Source: Deltaproteobacteria bacterium
Lineage (GTDB): Bacteria; Desulfobacterota; Desulfovibrionia; Desulfovibrionales; Desulfomicrobiaceae
Reading direction: 5' to 3'
DNA: 63,293 nucleotides
Assembly (NCBI GenBank): GCA_009929795.1
Contig: RZZR01000004.1
Span: 1 to 63,293, forward strand
Part shown: in pieces, positions 18,118-27,562 of the stretch
Numbering within the stretch: the first letter of the stretch is position 1
Layout of the letters: every line of letters begins with the position of its first letter
The notes under the pieces: generated by a model
The model's database searches: none
Seen by the model: only the letters and a program-made list of their open reading frames with translations
Told to the model about the DNA's origin: nothing
Position numbers and translations under genes: made by a program

Positions 18118-19839
18118 TCAGTCCCCCGCCCGGACGCCCAAAACGGCCTTGATCGTCAACTGGATCCGCATCAATCCTTCGTAGTTCGATTTCTGGGGAC
18201 AGAAGGCCACCTGGAGTTCATGTCCCTTCAGGTCTGTGGCCGTCCACTCCGGACCGGCCCTCCAGAACTGGGCCTGCATGGTCGTTCCGCACTCCGGATC
18301 CCTCAGTGTCAACCCGAGGTGCAGGCGGTCTCGGCCCAAAAGTCTGGAATCCCGGACCTCCAGCCATCCAGACCTGAAGACCGGTCGGGGATTGCCCGGA
18401 CCAAAGGGCTGCATCAATTCGATCTCATCCAGAAGCACCGGGGTGATGTCTTGAAACGGCAAAGCCATATCCAAAACGATTTCCGAAGGACCCGGACGGC
18501 GACCCAATTGCTCCAGGACGACCTCAGAAAAGAGCCCCTCGAAGGCCTCCAGACGCTCCGGGGGCAGACTGCAGCCAGCCGCGTGTCGATGGCCTCCGAA
18601 TCTTGTCAAAAGTTCCGAGCACCTGGTCAATCCTTGGAAGAGATCGAAATCGCCTGCGCTGCGGCCAGAGCCCTTGAGACCCTCGTGGTTGGCGGTCAGG
18701 ACAATGGTCGGAACGTGGAACTCCTCCACGATTCGTGAGGCCACGATGCCGATAACCCCCTGATGCCAATCCGGGCCGTACAGAACAAATCCAGCCCGGC
18801 CCAGAGCCGTCTGCCCCATGGCCTGGACCCGGGCCTCGTCCAGGATCCTAGCCTCCTCGGCCCGGCGATTGGAGTTGAGAACGTCGAGCTTCCGGGCCAT
18901 CCGTCCGGCGGCGGCCTCGTCTTCGGACAAGATCAGGTCCAGAGCCATTTCCGGATCGTCAAGCCGACCGGCCGCATTGAGCCTCGGGGCCAGGCCGAAG
19001 CCGATGGAGCCGGTGCCCACGGATGCGTCCGTCTCCATGCCGCAAACCCGCTTCAGGGCCCGGATACCCGGCCTCGGGGAATCCTTGAGCAGGAGCTGGC
19101 CATTCTTGACCAGAATCCGGTTTTGGCCCTTCAGACTGACAACGTCGGCCACGGTTCCCAGGGCCACCAGGTCCAGGAATTGACGCATGTCCACGACCGG
19201 TCCCGGCAATAGACGATTGAGGGCCGCCGCCAGAAAAAACACCACGCCCACCCCGGCCAGGGACTTGGATGGCCAGTCCAGGACCAGGGGATTGATGAGG
19301 ACGTCGGCCGGAGGCAGCTCCGGACCCGGGGCATGGTGGTCGGTCACGGCCACGAACAGGCCCAGTTCCTTGGCCCGAGCGATGGGTTCCAACGCATTGG
19401 TCCCGCAGTCCACCGTCAGCAGAACCTTGGCCCCGGCCTCGGCCAAATTCTCGATCCCGTGGACGCTCAACCCGTAACCGTCGTCCCGGCAGGGCAGGAA
19501 ATGCTTAGCAACCACCCCCCGCCTGGCGCAAAAATCCCTGACCAGGGCCGTGGCCGTGACTCCGTCCACGTCATAATCTCCCCAGACGACCAGTGCCCCT
19601 CTCTCTTCCAGGGCCATGGCCAGACTCCTGGCTCCTTCAAGGAGCCCCGGCCACTCCTCCAGGGGTTTGAGCAGGGAAAGATTCGGGCAGAGAAAACGAC
19701 GGATATCCTCCGTCGATGTCAAACCCCGCAGAGAGAGAATCCGGGCCAGGATCGGGGAGATGCCCAAGGTGTCGGCTTGTGGACCATCCATGGCCCTGGA
19801 CTCTGGCCGCATCGTCCATTTGGTGCATGTGCGAGTCAT
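18118..19839 (-). CDS. recJ: Single-stranded-DNA exonuclease RecJ
   Basis: The product is about 573 aa, the usual RecJ length. It carries the DHH phosphoesterase motifs, including DYDVDGVTAT, TVDCG and the DHH signature TDHHAPG, then the DHHA1 domain with the GGHRHAAGCS motif and a C-terminal OB-fold region. RecJ degrades 5' single-stranded ends in recombination and mismatch repair. I place the start at ATG 19839 (MTRTCTKWTMRP); an ATG at 19911 would overlap the HDOD gene by 32 bases. No strong ribosome site is visible at either. It lies 11 bases before the cysteine synthase fusion. Confidence 0.95.
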   Translation of the reverse strand: MTRTCTKWTMRPESRAMDGPQADTLGISPILARILSLRGLTSTEDIRRFLCPNLSLLKPLEEWPGLLEGARSLAMALEERGALVVWGDYDVDGVTATALVRDFCARRGVVAKHFLPCRDDGYGLSVHGIENLAEAGAKVLLTVDCGTNALEPIARAKELGLFVAVTDHHAPGPELPPADVLINPLVLDWPSKSLAGVGVVFFLAAALNRLLPGPVVDMRQFLDLVALGTVADVVSLKGQNRILVKNGQLLLKDSPRPGIRALKRVCGMETDASVGTGSIGFGLAPRLNAAGRLDDPEMALDLILSEDEAAAGRMARKLDVLNSNRRAEEARILDEARVQAMGQTALGRAGFVLYGPDWHQGVIGIVASRIVEEFHVPTIVLTANHEGLKGSGRSAGDFDLFQGLTRCSELLTRFGGHRHAAGCSLPPERLEAFEGLFSEVVLEQLGRRPGPSEIVLDMALPFQDITPVLLDEIELMQPFGPGNPRPVFRSGWLEVRDSRLLGRDRLHLGLTLRDPECGTTMQAQFWRAGPEWTATDLKGHELQVAFCPQKSNYEGLMRIQLTIKAVLGVRAGD

Positions 19840-19879
19840 TTTCTGATACGGGAAGTGGTTGGGGTTTGGCACGTGAAGG

Positions 19880-20725
19880 CTAGAAAAGAACGCCGTGGAC
19901 CGAGGCTCCACCGTCCAGACACTCTGCCGCCGCGGCCACGGCCGCGTCCGTTCGGTCCTTGCCAGTCAGGGAAGCCAAGATGCGCCGTTCGTCGTCCACT
20001 GCGTCCGGCCCGGTCAGGACCAGACCGTCAGCCAAGCAGAGGATTGCAGACGCCTCCTGAAAGGCCGGAGCCGAGAGCGGGGCGTGGTGCCAGCTGATGG
20101 GTTCGGTGATCTCGTCCGGCAGGTTCCAGCTCCGCAGGGCCAAGGCGCCGATCAGGGCGTGGTCGATGCCCCAGTGGGCCTCCTCGGCCTCGAGCAGGGG
20201 TACCCCATCCTTGACCGCCAGAACGTTGATGGCCCGCCAATGATCGGGCCGCAGAAGGACCGTGAAGAGCTTACCCATGTCGTGGAGCAGGCCAGCCGTG
20301 TAGATGATGGATGGATCCCGGTGTTCCAGGACATTGGCCACGGTTCGGGCCGTCAGGGCCACGGCGAACCCGTGACGCCAGAAACTCTCCAGGTCGAAAT
20401 CGTTCGGATCGATCCGTTTGTTTACGGAGCGCAGGGCCACGAACAAAACCATGGTCCTAATTTCTTTCATCCCCAGAATCGACACGGCCCGGTCCAGAGT
20501 CGATATCTGGGACTGCAACCCGTAGTAGGCCGAGTTGGCCGTCTTCAGAATCGCAGCGCTCAGACCAGGATCCCGGTTCACGGCCCGGGCCACGTCGGCC
20601 AGGGAGCCCAGGGAGTCTTCCGCCGTCAGGATGAACAGATCCCTAATCAGGACTGGGGAAAAGGGCAGAATAGATTGGACCTCGGACAGGCCGGCCAGGA
20701 AATCCTGCCCCTGCTGAAAATCCAC
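19880..20725 (-). CDS. HDOD domain signalling protein
   Basis: The 281-aa cytosolic protein consists of one HDOD domain. The diagnostic pattern is present: ILKTANSAYYG near residue 60, SILGMKEIRTM near 83, then YTAGLLHDMGKLF, WGIDHALIGALAL and ISWHHAP. HDOD proteins are relatives of HD hydrolases that usually act as regulatory scaffolds rather than enzymes; the HDMGK and WHH residues keep part of the HD motif. There is no attached receiver or GGDEF domain. It sits 2 bases after the TPR gene and 40 bases before recJ. Its partner is unknown. Confidence 0.9.
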   Translation of the reverse strand: MDFQQGQDFLAGLSEVQSILPFSPVLIRDLFILTAEDSLGSLADVARAVNRDPGLSAAILKTANSAYYGLQSQISTLDRAVSILGMKEIRTMVLFVALRSVNKRIDPNDFDLESFWRHGFAVALTARTVANVLEHRDPSIIYTAGLLHDMGKLFTVLLRPDHWRAINVLAVKDGVPLLEAEEAHWGIDHALIGALALRSWNLPDEITEPISWHHAPLSAPAFQEASAILCLADGLVLTGPDAVDDERRILASLTGKDRTDAAVAAAAECLDGGASVHGVLF

Positions 20726-20727
20726 CG

Positions 20728-21561
20728 CTACTCCTTGGCCTGATCCAAAAGCTCGAGAGCCTTCTTGTAGTCCTTGGGAACCAGGTTGTGCTTCTGGAGG
20801 TAGGCCACGAACTGTCTGGCTTCCTTCAGCTCCGGGTTGAGCTTGAGTGCCTGGAGAAGGTGGTCGATGGTCTTGGGAACGTCGTCCTGGGCGAAATGGG
20901 CCCTGGCCATGTTGTAATGAAGGTTCTCGTCGTGAGGGGCCAACTCACTGGCCCGGGAGTAATATTCCAGGGCTTGTTCGATCATCTTGTTCTTGCGCAG
21001 CTTGATGCCGAACTCGTTGAAGAGGTGCTTGTGCTCGGCCTCGAAGGCCGCATCCAAGTGAACGAGACGGTTGAAGATGTCGTTGCCCTTGTTCGTCTCG
21101 CCCCGGTCGAGATAGGTAAGCCCTAGGCCGAAGTTGGCCCTGATGTTCTCCTCGTCCACCTTGATGGCGTTGTTGTACTCGAACTCGGCGCTGAACGACT
21201 CCCCTCGGGTCCTGTGGCGGTCGGCCTTGGCAATGGTCTTGGTCAGCTCCCGCATCTTCGGATACACGGTTTGGGTGTAGAACTCGGGTTCCGGGGCAAA
21301 CTTGTCGAGAAAATCATCCTTAGGCACCAGTTGTTTAGGGCCCGAAGGCACGTAGTTCACGTTCAGGGGCTGAACCTCGACGTTACCGTCCTCGATCTCT
21401 TTGACGAACCAATAGGTCTTCTGGACGGTCTTGCGGACCGTGGTCCCGGTCCCGACCTTGGCCACAGCCTCGGTGGAGAAAACCCCGCTCAGAAGTTCCC
21501 GGGGCTTTTCCTCCAGCCCATCGCCCTCGTTCGTCCCGCCGCTTTCGACTTCCTGATCCAT
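20728..21561 (-). CDS. TPR-repeat protein
   Basis: The 277-aa cytosolic protein has about 100 N-terminal residues without repeats (including TTVRKTVQKTYWFVKEIEDG) and then at least three tetratricopeptide repeats from about residue 115 to 250, for example the units around IRANFGLGLTYLDRGETNKG and NLHYNMARAHFAQDDVPKTI. TPRs are protein-protein interaction surfaces, so a scaffold or adaptor role is likely but the partner cannot be read from sequence. It follows pyrF by 28 bases and precedes the HDOD gene by 2, suggesting the latter two are translated together. Confidence 0.88.
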   Translation of the reverse strand: MDQEVESGGTNEGDGLEEKPRELLSGVFSTEAVAKVGTGTTVRKTVQKTYWFVKEIEDGNVEVQPLNVNYVPSGPKQLVPKDDFLDKFAPEPEFYTQTVYPKMRELTKTIAKADRHRTRGESFSAEFEYNNAIKVDEENIRANFGLGLTYLDRGETNKGNDIFNRLVHLDAAFEAEHKHLFNEFGIKLRKNKMIEQALEYYSRASELAPHDENLHYNMARAHFAQDDVPKTIDHLLQALKLNPELKEARQFVAYLQKHNLVPKDYKKALELLDQAKE

Positions 21562-21589
21562 GTGTCGCTCCTCGATCCTGATGTCCGGA

Positions 21590-22261
21590 TCAAACGCCTC
21601 TCATGCTCTCGACAAAGTCTTGAACCGCCCGCGCCGGGTCATCGGCCCCGATGATGGGTCGACCGACCACTAAAAAATCTGATCCCTCTCGGACGGCCTG
21701 CTCCGGAGACATGGTTCGGGCCTGGTCTCCGACCTCGTCGCCCGGTCTTCTGATCCCCGGAGTGAGGACTAGATGCCCCGGACCGCAAAGGGCCTTGACC
21801 TTCTGGGCCTCGCGGGCCGAACAGACCGATCCGTCCAGCCCCATCCGCAGGCCTTCCCGGGCTAACCCGGCCACCTTCCCTGAATCGGCCGTATCAGGGT
21901 CCGCGACGCTGGTCAAAACGGTCACCCCCATGAGCAAAGGCCCTGGCTTTGCTACCTCGTTCCTGGCCGAAACCGCTGCTCTGAGCATGTCAGCCCCCCC
22001 CAGGAGATGGAGAGTAAGCATGTCCGCTCCACTAGCCGCCCCGCTGCGGACCGCTCCGGCCACGGTGTTGGGAATGTCCAGGAACTTCAAGTCCAGAAAC
22101 ACCTTGAAGCCCATCACCTTGAGTTCGGCCACGATATCCGGGCCACTTCGCACGAAAAGCTCCAGCCCCACCTTGACCCAAGGGACCAGTCCCCGCAGGG
22201 ACCGGGCCACGGTCTGGGCTCGGTCCGGCGTCAGATCCAGAGCCACCACAAGTTCAGCCAC
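21590..22261 (-). CDS. pyrF: Orotidine 5'-phosphate decarboxylase
   Basis: With GTG at 22261 the product is 223 aa ([16 protein letters not shown]), the length usual for bacterial PyrF. The catalytic DLKFLDIPNT motif (Asp-Lys-Asp network), the VTVLTS strand and the C-terminal phosphate loop FLVVGRPI are present. It makes UMP, the last step of de novo pyrimidine synthesis. A GGGAG ribosome site precedes this GTG. An ATG at 22345 would add 28 residues overlapping gmk and is less likely. The chosen start overlaps the gmk stop by 8 bases. Confidence 0.95.
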   Translation of the reverse strand: MAELVVALDLTPDRAQTVARSLRGLVPWVKVGLELFVRSGPDIVAELKVMGFKVFLDLKFLDIPNTVAGAVRSGAASGADMLTLHLLGGADMLRAAVSARNEVAKPGPLLMGVTVLTSVADPDTADSGKVAGLAREGLRMGLDGSVCSAREAQKVKALCGPGHLVLTPGIRRPGDEVGDQARTMSPEQAVREGSDFLVVGRPIIGADDPARAVQDFVESMRGV

Positions 22262-22910
22262 GACACGCTCCCATCCCGGTCGCCCAGCCCGCAAGGATTC
22301 GGTCCATGAGTGTGGGATCGTATACCGGCCTAGTCTTTTCCGCAAGGCAGACGGCCCGCAGTGTGTCGTAAGCCCGGTCCAGATCGTCGTTTACCAGCCA
22401 ATGGTCGAAGATACCCGCCCCGGAAATCTCCCGGGCAGCGTTCCGGAGCCTGACGGAAACGGCTTCGGGCCGGTCGGTGCCCCGCCCCGAGAGGCGAGCT
22501 TCCAAAGCCGCCTTGGATGGAGGAAAAACAAAGACGTAGCATCCCTGATTGAGGCTCTTTTGCAGTTGCCCGGCACCCTGGACGTCGATGTCGAAAATCA
22601 CGTCCTGACCATTGGCCAGCATGTCCTGAACCTCGGCAAGAGGGGTTCCGTAGAGATTGCCGTGAACCTCGGCCCATTCGGCAAAAAAACCGGATCGCAG
22701 CCGAGACTCGAACTTCGTTCTGTCCCAAAAATGGTAGTCTACGCCGTCTGTCTCACCGGCCCTAGGGAGTCTGGTCGTGCAGGAGATGGAGAATCTGAAG
22801 GCCGGAAACTCCCCCTTCAATCGCTTGACCAGGGTGCTCTTGCCCGTCCCCGAAGGCCCACTGAGGATTAGGGCCATCCCTCTATGTTTGATCCGGTCCA
22901 AGGCTCTCAT
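22254..22910 (-). CDS. gmk: Guanylate kinase
   Basis: The product is 218 aa. The P-loop [11 protein letters not shown], the GMP-binding SCTTRLPR and GVDYHFW motifs, and the IDVQGAGQL block are all typical. It phosphorylates GMP to GDP and so acts downstream of the guaBA genes elsewhere in this window. I chose ATG 22910 ([21 protein letters not shown]) because family members usually have an RG-hydrophobic run before the P-loop. ATG 22876 is a possible shorter start. The start lies inside the end of remA (29-base overlap). Confidence 0.95.
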   Translation of the reverse strand: MRALDRIKHRGMALILSGPSGTGKSTLVKRLKGEFPAFRFSISCTTRLPRAGETDGVDYHFWDRTKFESRLRSGFFAEWAEVHGNLYGTPLAEVQDMLANGQDVIFDIDVQGAGQLQKSLNQGCYVFVFPPSKAALEARLSGRGTDRPEAVSVRLRNAAREISGAGIFDHWLVNDDLDRAYDTLRAVCLAEKTRPVYDPTLMDRILAGWATGMGACRG

Positions 22911-23160
22911 CCTCGGTCTCAAAACGCTGGGCGATGGTCTCGGTATGAATGGCCGAGAGAATGCAGTGGTTGGAGTCCATGACGATGATCGACCGCGTCT
23001 TGCGTCCCTGGGTGGCGTCGATGAGCCGCCCATCCTGACGGGCGTCCTCCCGCAGTCGGCGCATAGGGGACGAATTGGGGTTGACGATGGCTACCACCCT
23101 GGAACTTACGGCGGCGTTCCCGAATCCGATGTTCAGCAGTTTACTGTTTTTCATGCCCAT
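22882..23160 (-). CDS. remA: RemA/DUF370 family protein
   Basis: The 92-aa product contains the core of the family almost unchanged: [47 protein letters not shown] and ILSAI. In Bacillus, RemA is a DNA-binding regulator of matrix genes. In many other bacteria this small protein is encoded, as here, between yicC and gmk, and its function there is not settled. The start is ATG 23160 or ATG 23154; a GGGGA element 10 bases before 23160 favours the former. Confidence 0.92.
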   Translation of the reverse strand: MGMKNSKLLNIGFGNAAVSSRVVAIVNPNSSPMRRLREDARQDGRLIDATQGRKTRSIIVMDSNHCILSAIHTETIAQRFETEDESLGPDQT

Positions 23161-23185
23161 GATTGGTGTTTCCCCGTCTTCGATC

Positions 23186-24070
23186 TTACTCCAGATTCTG
23201 AACCTGCTCCCGAATCTTCTCCAGACCGGTTTTAAACTCTACGACCATGACTCCCACGTCCTGACTCTGAATCTTGTTCCCGCATGTGTTTATCTCTCTA
23301 AAGCACTCTTGAAGCAGGAAATCAAGCCTGCGACCCAGTTCTCCCCCGGCCTTCATGGTCCTGTCGATTTCCGTGAGATGGACTTCGAGCCTAGTTAGTT
23401 CCTCGGAAACGTCGACCCTGTCCGAAATAATCACCAGTTCCTGAACCAGACGGGTATCGTCCATCTCCACCTTGAACCGGTCAAGCATGGACTCGACCCT
23501 GATCCGCATGGCTTCAAACCGATCCTGGGCACTGTTTTCGGCCCCGTATCGAATTTTGACCAGCAAACCTTTCAGAGCCTCAATCCTCGCGGCCATGTCC
23601 TCGAAAAGGGCCTGTCCCTCCCGAATCCTGGATTCGTCCCAGACGTTCACGGCTCGCCCGAACCAGTCAAGAAGGTCCTTGCGCAGCCCGGGGTCGAGTT
23701 CCTTTCTGCTTTCGGACCACAGGGAGGGAATCCTCAAAAAAACGTTCGGGTCCGGCTCCCAAGCCCTCTCCCCGGCCTCGCCGGCAAACTCCCGCAGCCC
23801 CTTGACCATGGCCATGGCTTGGACTCGGTCAAACCTGATCTCCACCAGTTCGGGGTCCAGAAGCTGAAGATCGAGATAGACGTCCACCCTCCCCCTGTTG
23901 GCCGTCCGCCGCAGGATCGTCTCCAGCTCGGCCTGCAGTCCGTTCAGGGCCTGGGGCAACTTCCATTTGACGTCGAGATGGCGGCCGTTGACGCTCTTGA
24001 TCTCCCATCGAATGGACCAGGACCGGGAGTGCTCCACGGCCTGGCCGAATCCGGTCATGCTTCTGCTCAT
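23186..24070 (-). CDS. yicC: YicC/YloC family endoribonuclease-like protein
   Basis: The 294-aa product opens with the YicC signature [12 protein letters not shown] and [18 protein letters not shown]. It ends with the conserved C-terminal block [25 protein letters not shown], followed by [19 protein letters not shown]. Family members are metal-dependent RNA-cleaving proteins that affect small-RNA turnover in E. coli. The start at 24070 has a strong GGAGGAAGGG ribosome site and overlaps the DUF4416 stop by four bases. The order yicC-remA-gmk is a widespread conserved group. Confidence 0.95.
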   Translation of the reverse strand: MSRSMTGFGQAVEHSRSWSIRWEIKSVNGRHLDVKWKLPQALNGLQAELETILRRTANRGRVDVYLDLQLLDPELVEIRFDRVQAMAMVKGLREFAGEAGERAWEPDPNVFLRIPSLWSESRKELDPGLRKDLLDWFGRAVNVWDESRIREGQALFEDMAARIEALKGLLVKIRYGAENSAQDRFEAMRIRVESMLDRFKVEMDDTRLVQELVIISDRVDVSEELTRLEVHLTEIDRTMKAGGELGRRLDFLLQECFREINTCGNKIQSQDVGVMVVEFKTGLEKIREQVQNLE

Positions 24071-24612
24071 CCCTTCCTCCTCACCCAGGCCTTGACCTGG
24101 ACCGCAAAGACCGCCCTGATGGCGGTCAGTTCGTTCTGGATCACCGCTCCGGCATAGTCGGGAAAAGTCCAGGGCTGAACGATCCAGCCGCCGCGCCCGT
24201 AGACGAGGGTCAAATCGGCCCAGACTCCCTTGCCGAGATAAACGCGGTGAGAAAAATTCTTGCCGGTGGCCAAAACTAGACGCTCCAAGGTCAAGAGGCC
24301 GGGATCCAGATTGACGGCCCGTTTTCCGTCCTGGCTCCAGGCCATCTCCAGGGCGTTGGTCCAATGTTTGACCTCGACCAGGGAGTCCATCCGTACCAAT
24401 GGCCGGAAGGAGACCAGGCGGCGAAGGATAGGCTGCCCCAATTCCCGATCGTAGTAGGTCGTCTGGTCAAAGGGTAACGGATCGGAAACATGGTCCATTT
24501 CTCCAAACCGGGCCGCGAGGATCTCCTGCAGCTTCGTCCAGATCCGGTCCATCCCGGACGAAAGAATCGACATGCAGATCTTGGCCGGTCCCGGGTCCGC
24601 CAAGCTACTCAT
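24067..24612 (-). CDS. DUF4416 family protein
   Basis: The 181-aa cytosolic protein matches DUF4416 by general layout: an N-terminal PAKICMSILSS strand, TTYYDRELGQPILRRLVSF, then KRAVNLDPGLLTLERLVLAT and a C-terminal DYAGAVIQNELTAIRAVF. No catalytic function is known for the family. The gene overlaps mtaB upstream and yicC downstream by four bases each (ATGA), so it is translated as part of a chain of RNA-related genes. A link to RNA or translation is only guilt by association. Confidence 0.85.
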   Translation of the reverse strand: MSSLADPGPAKICMSILSSGMDRIWTKLQEILAARFGEMDHVSDPLPFDQTTYYDRELGQPILRRLVSFRPLVRMDSLVEVKHWTNALEMAWSQDGKRAVNLDPGLLTLERLVLATGKNFSHRVYLGKGVWADLTLVYGRGGWIVQPWTFPDYAGAVIQNELTAIRAVFAVQVKAWVRRKG

Positions 24613-25898
24613 CCCTCTTCTCCATCACAGCGGACGAGGCACGCGTCATTATGGACTCCGCATGGCCGGACATCGACAAGGCGCCCCTTGGACATGGGAC
24701 GCTCTCCCTCGTGCAGGACACAGGTCATGTATCGGCCGCAGACCCCCTTGCGCCCGGTTTCCGGCACAACACACATCCGAGGCAAAGAGGAAATCCGTTC
24801 CAAAAACGACTGTTTCCGTCCGGCCAGGATCTCCCGCAAAATTTTCGCCCGCTCTTTCTTCATTTTCTCCCCAACCTGCCCCGGCATGGTCGCCGCCGGA
24901 GTCCCGGGTCGGGGGGAAAATGGAAAAACATGCCCATAGGTCACGGGAAAAGAAAGGCAAAATTCCCTGGTTCGAGCGAAGTCTTCCTCTGTTTCGCCCG
25001 GAAATCCGACCAGAAGATCGACGCCGATTGCCGGACTGGGCCAGAACCGTTCGAGGTTCCGGATGAAATCCCCCACGGTCTCGGCGGTGTAGTGTCCCCG
25101 ATTCATGGCCTTGAGTACGCGTGGGCTGGCGCTCTGAAGAGAAATATGCAGGTGAGGACAAACTAGGGTATGGCCCTCAAGGGTGTCCAGGGCCTTGGCT
25201 CCCAGTTCCGACGGCTCCAGCGATCCAAGACGAATCCTGGCCCGCCCGGCCCATTTCGGACTGAGCATCGAGCCCAGATCTGCCACCAGATCCCAAAAAT
25301 CGATTCTGGGATGAAGATCCATACCAAACTGTCTGAGATTGATGCCGCTGAGGATGACCTCCGGAACGCCCCGCGAAAAGAGCCGATCCACTTCGTCGAT
25401 CACTTCGTACGCCGGACGGCTTCGGGACGGACCTCGCGTTTCCGGAATGATGCAATAGCTGCATCGGTGCGAGCACCCATCCTGGACCTTAACCACGCCC
25501 CGGGCCCGGACTGATCCCTGCACGGCCAGGGGGGCAAACGTGTCTGCGAACTTCGGCACATCCGACGAATCTTCGTACCCATCCACTCCCCGGAGCAGAT
25601 CAACCTTGCGGCCCTGGGGGATGGTCAAAACCCGGAAATCATCCCAGGCCCTTTTTGGCAGGGAAGCAGCACACCCTGTGGCCACCACTTTGGCCGTGGT
25701 TTTGGCCGCCAGGCTGCGTACCAGACGGGCCGACTCGTCCTCGGCCCGGGCGGTGACCGCGCAGGTGTTGATTAGGATCACGTCAGCCCTGCCGGGATCA
25801 CGAACCTCATGCCAACCGAGCCCGGCCCAAGCTTCCCTCAAGGCCTGGCTCTCGTATTGGTTGATCTTGCAACCCAGGGTGTGGATATAGAAACGCAT
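24609..25898 (-). CDS. mtaB: MtaB-type tRNA methylthiotransferase
   Basis: The 429-aa protein has the three-part methylthiotransferase layout: an N-terminal [4Fe-4S] domain (TLGCKINQYES, NTCAVT, TGCAAS), a radical-SAM domain with CSHRCSYC near residue 145, and a C-terminal TRAM-like part. The GCKINQYES form is typical of MtaB, which converts t6A37 to ms2t6A37 in tRNA, rather than of MiaB or RimO. I chose ATG 25898, 5 bases after the lpxI stop; TTG 25913 is possible. It overlaps DUF4416 by four bases. Confidence 0.93.
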   Translation of the reverse strand: MRFYIHTLGCKINQYESQALREAWAGLGWHEVRDPGRADVILINTCAVTARAEDESARLVRSLAAKTTAKVVATGCAASLPKRAWDDFRVLTIPQGRKVDLLRGVDGYEDSSDVPKFADTFAPLAVQGSVRARGVVKVQDGCSHRCSYCIIPETRGPSRSRPAYEVIDEVDRLFSRGVPEVILSGINLRQFGMDLHPRIDFWDLVADLGSMLSPKWAGRARIRLGSLEPSELGAKALDTLEGHTLVCPHLHISLQSASPRVLKAMNRGHYTAETVGDFIRNLERFWPSPAIGVDLLVGFPGETEEDFARTREFCLSFPVTYGHVFPFSPRPGTPAATMPGQVGEKMKKERAKILREILAGRKQSFLERISSLPRMCVVPETGRKGVCGRYMTCVLHEGERPMSKGRLVDVRPCGVHNDACLVRCDGEEG

Positions 25899-25902
25899 CG
25901 GC

Positions 25903-26742
25903 TCATGGTCCAAGAAATGTGGTCACATCTCCCTCTCCGAGCCCGACGATGGAGATGCCGACCTCGTTGGCGAAGGCCAGAGCCTCGGCCGGGTCAAAAA
26001 AAAGACTGCGCCCAGACTCCACGGCCAAGCAAGTGGCTCCGGCCCGGTGCATGTGATGCAAGGTACCCAGCCCCACGGCCGGCATGTCCAGACGGTGGTC
26101 CTGTCCGGGTTTGAAAACCTTGACCACAACACATCCCGGCCCGGCCAAATTTCCGGCCCGAAGGATGGTCGCGTCCGTGCCGTCTATGCCCTCCACGGCC
26201 ACGACCATCCGTTCCCGGACGACCAGACACTGGCCGATGTCCAACCGCCCCAGTTCCTTGGCGATGGGCCAACCGTAGATCACGTCGGCCCTTTCCCGGG
26301 TTCCTGGAGAAAACTGGGTCAAAATTCCGGGGCGGGTGGCCAGCTCGGGCACGATATCCAGGGCCGAGGCCACGGCCATACCCTCGCCCTCGAACTCTCT
26401 GGCCACGGCCCGCAGAATGCTGTCGTCGCTACGTCCGGCCAGACGAAGAAGCAGCCTTGTCGCCCTGAAATCCGGACGGATGTCCAAAGCTCGGGGTTTG
26501 TTCACCGGTCCGGCAAAAACCACGGTCTCGACGCGATGTTTCTTGAAGAAAGAGATGATCCGGCCCAGTTGGCCGAGACGAAAAAACCGGAAGACATCCA
26601 CGTCCTCGGCCAGTTCTGCCCGGGTTTCCCTGACGAATCCGGCGGCGATCACGCCCAGCCCCCGGTCTTTGCCGGCCCGGGCGACCATGGCCGGAAACTG
26701 CCCTCCTCCGGCCACGATGCCGAGTCGGCGGGCCCCGGTCAT
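25903..26742 (-). CDS. lpxI: UDP-2,3-diacylglucosamine pyrophosphatase LpxI
   Basis: The 279-aa product has the DUF1009/LpxI fold: an N-terminal LGIVAGGGQFPAMVARAG, FAGPVNKP in the middle and a C-terminal catalytic domain with GTDATILRAG and the conserved VVKVFKPGQDHRLDMPAVG block. It hydrolyses UDP-2,3-diacylglucosamine to lipid X, the fourth lipid A step, replacing LpxH in many alpha- and deltaproteobacteria. ATG 26742, 8 bases after lpxA with an AGG element upstream, gives the expected N terminus; GTG 26772 would add 10 residues. Confidence 0.94.
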   Translation of the reverse strand: MTGARRLGIVAGGGQFPAMVARAGKDRGLGVIAAGFVRETRAELAEDVDVFRFFRLGQLGRIISFFKKHRVETVVFAGPVNKPRALDIRPDFRATRLLLRLAGRSDDSILRAVAREFEGEGMAVASALDIVPELATRPGILTQFSPGTRERADVIYGWPIAKELGRLDIGQCLVVRERMVVAVEGIDGTDATILRAGNLAGPGCVVVKVFKPGQDHRLDMPAVGLGTLHHMHRAGATCLAVESGRSLFFDPAEALAFANEVGISIVGLGEGDVTTFLGP

Positions 26743-26752
26743 GGATTCAAGC

Positions 26753-27562
26753 CTATTCAGGATCGCCTTCACCCCGCTTCCCGGGTCCGGCCACCCCCCG
26801 CTTGGTAGTTCGCAAAAAATCGAGCAGGGCGACTATGGGGCCAAGATTCCCGAATTCGGCCTCCACGGCCTCCACGGCCGACTCCTTGCGCTGACCGCTC
26901 CGCCAGATGGTCTGGTAGGCCTTTTTGAGGGCTGAAATTTCTTCCCGGGTCAATCCGGCCCGCTTCAAACCGACCACATTAGGCCCATGAAGCTTGGCCC
27001 GGTCCCCGTTGGCCAGCATGAAGGGCGGGATGTCCTGGCTCACGGCGCTCTTGCCGCCGATGAACGCCATGTCGCCGATCCGCGTATACTGATGCACCGC
27101 AGCCAGACCACCGATCACGGTCCGCTGGCCGACATGCACGTGCCCTGCCAAGGTGGCCCCGTTGGCCAGAACCACTCCGTCCGCCAGACGGCAATCGTGG
27201 GCGATATGCGCATAGGCCATGACAAAACAGTCGGATCCGATCACGGTCTTGCCGGCTCCGGATGTTGAACCCCTGTTCAGGGTCGTGAACTCCCGGATCC
27301 GGTTGCGATCCCCGATCACCAGCCAGGTTTCCTCACCGTCATACTTGAGGTCCTGGGGATCGTCCCCCAGAGATGCGTAAGAGTGGACCTGGTTGTCTTG
27401 CCCGAGCCTCGTGTGGTGACGGATCAGGCTGTGGGAACCGATCATGGTCCGGTCGCCGATTTCACTATCCTCCTCGATCAGAGTAAAGGGGCCCACGACC
27501 ACCCCCTGACCGAGCTTGGCCTTGGGGTGGACGATGGCCGTCGGGTGAATCGTCGTTTTCAT
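26753..27562 (-). CDS. lpxA: UDP-N-acetylglucosamine acyltransferase LpxA
   Basis: The 269-aa protein starts IHPTAIVHPKAKLGQGVVVG and runs through left-handed beta-helix hexapeptide repeats to about residue 190. The active-site AYAHIAHDC, with the catalytic His, is present. A helical C-terminal domain follows. It transfers a hydroxyacyl chain from ACP to UDP-GlcNAc, the first step of lipid A synthesis. Its ATG shares one base with the fabZ stop (TGATG), and lpxI follows after 10 bases. Confidence 0.97.
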   Translation of the reverse strand: MKTTIHPTAIVHPKAKLGQGVVVGPFTLIEEDSEIGDRTMIGSHSLIRHHTRLGQDNQVHSYASLGDDPQDLKYDGEETWLVIGDRNRIREFTTLNRGSTSGAGKTVIGSDCFVMAYAHIAHDCRLADGVVLANGATLAGHVHVGQRTVIGGLAAVHQYTRIGDMAFIGGKSAVSQDIPPFMLANGDRAKLHGPNVVGLKRAGLTREEISALKKAYQTIWRSGQRKESAVEAVEAEFGNLGPIVALLDFLRTTKRGVAGPGKRGEGDPE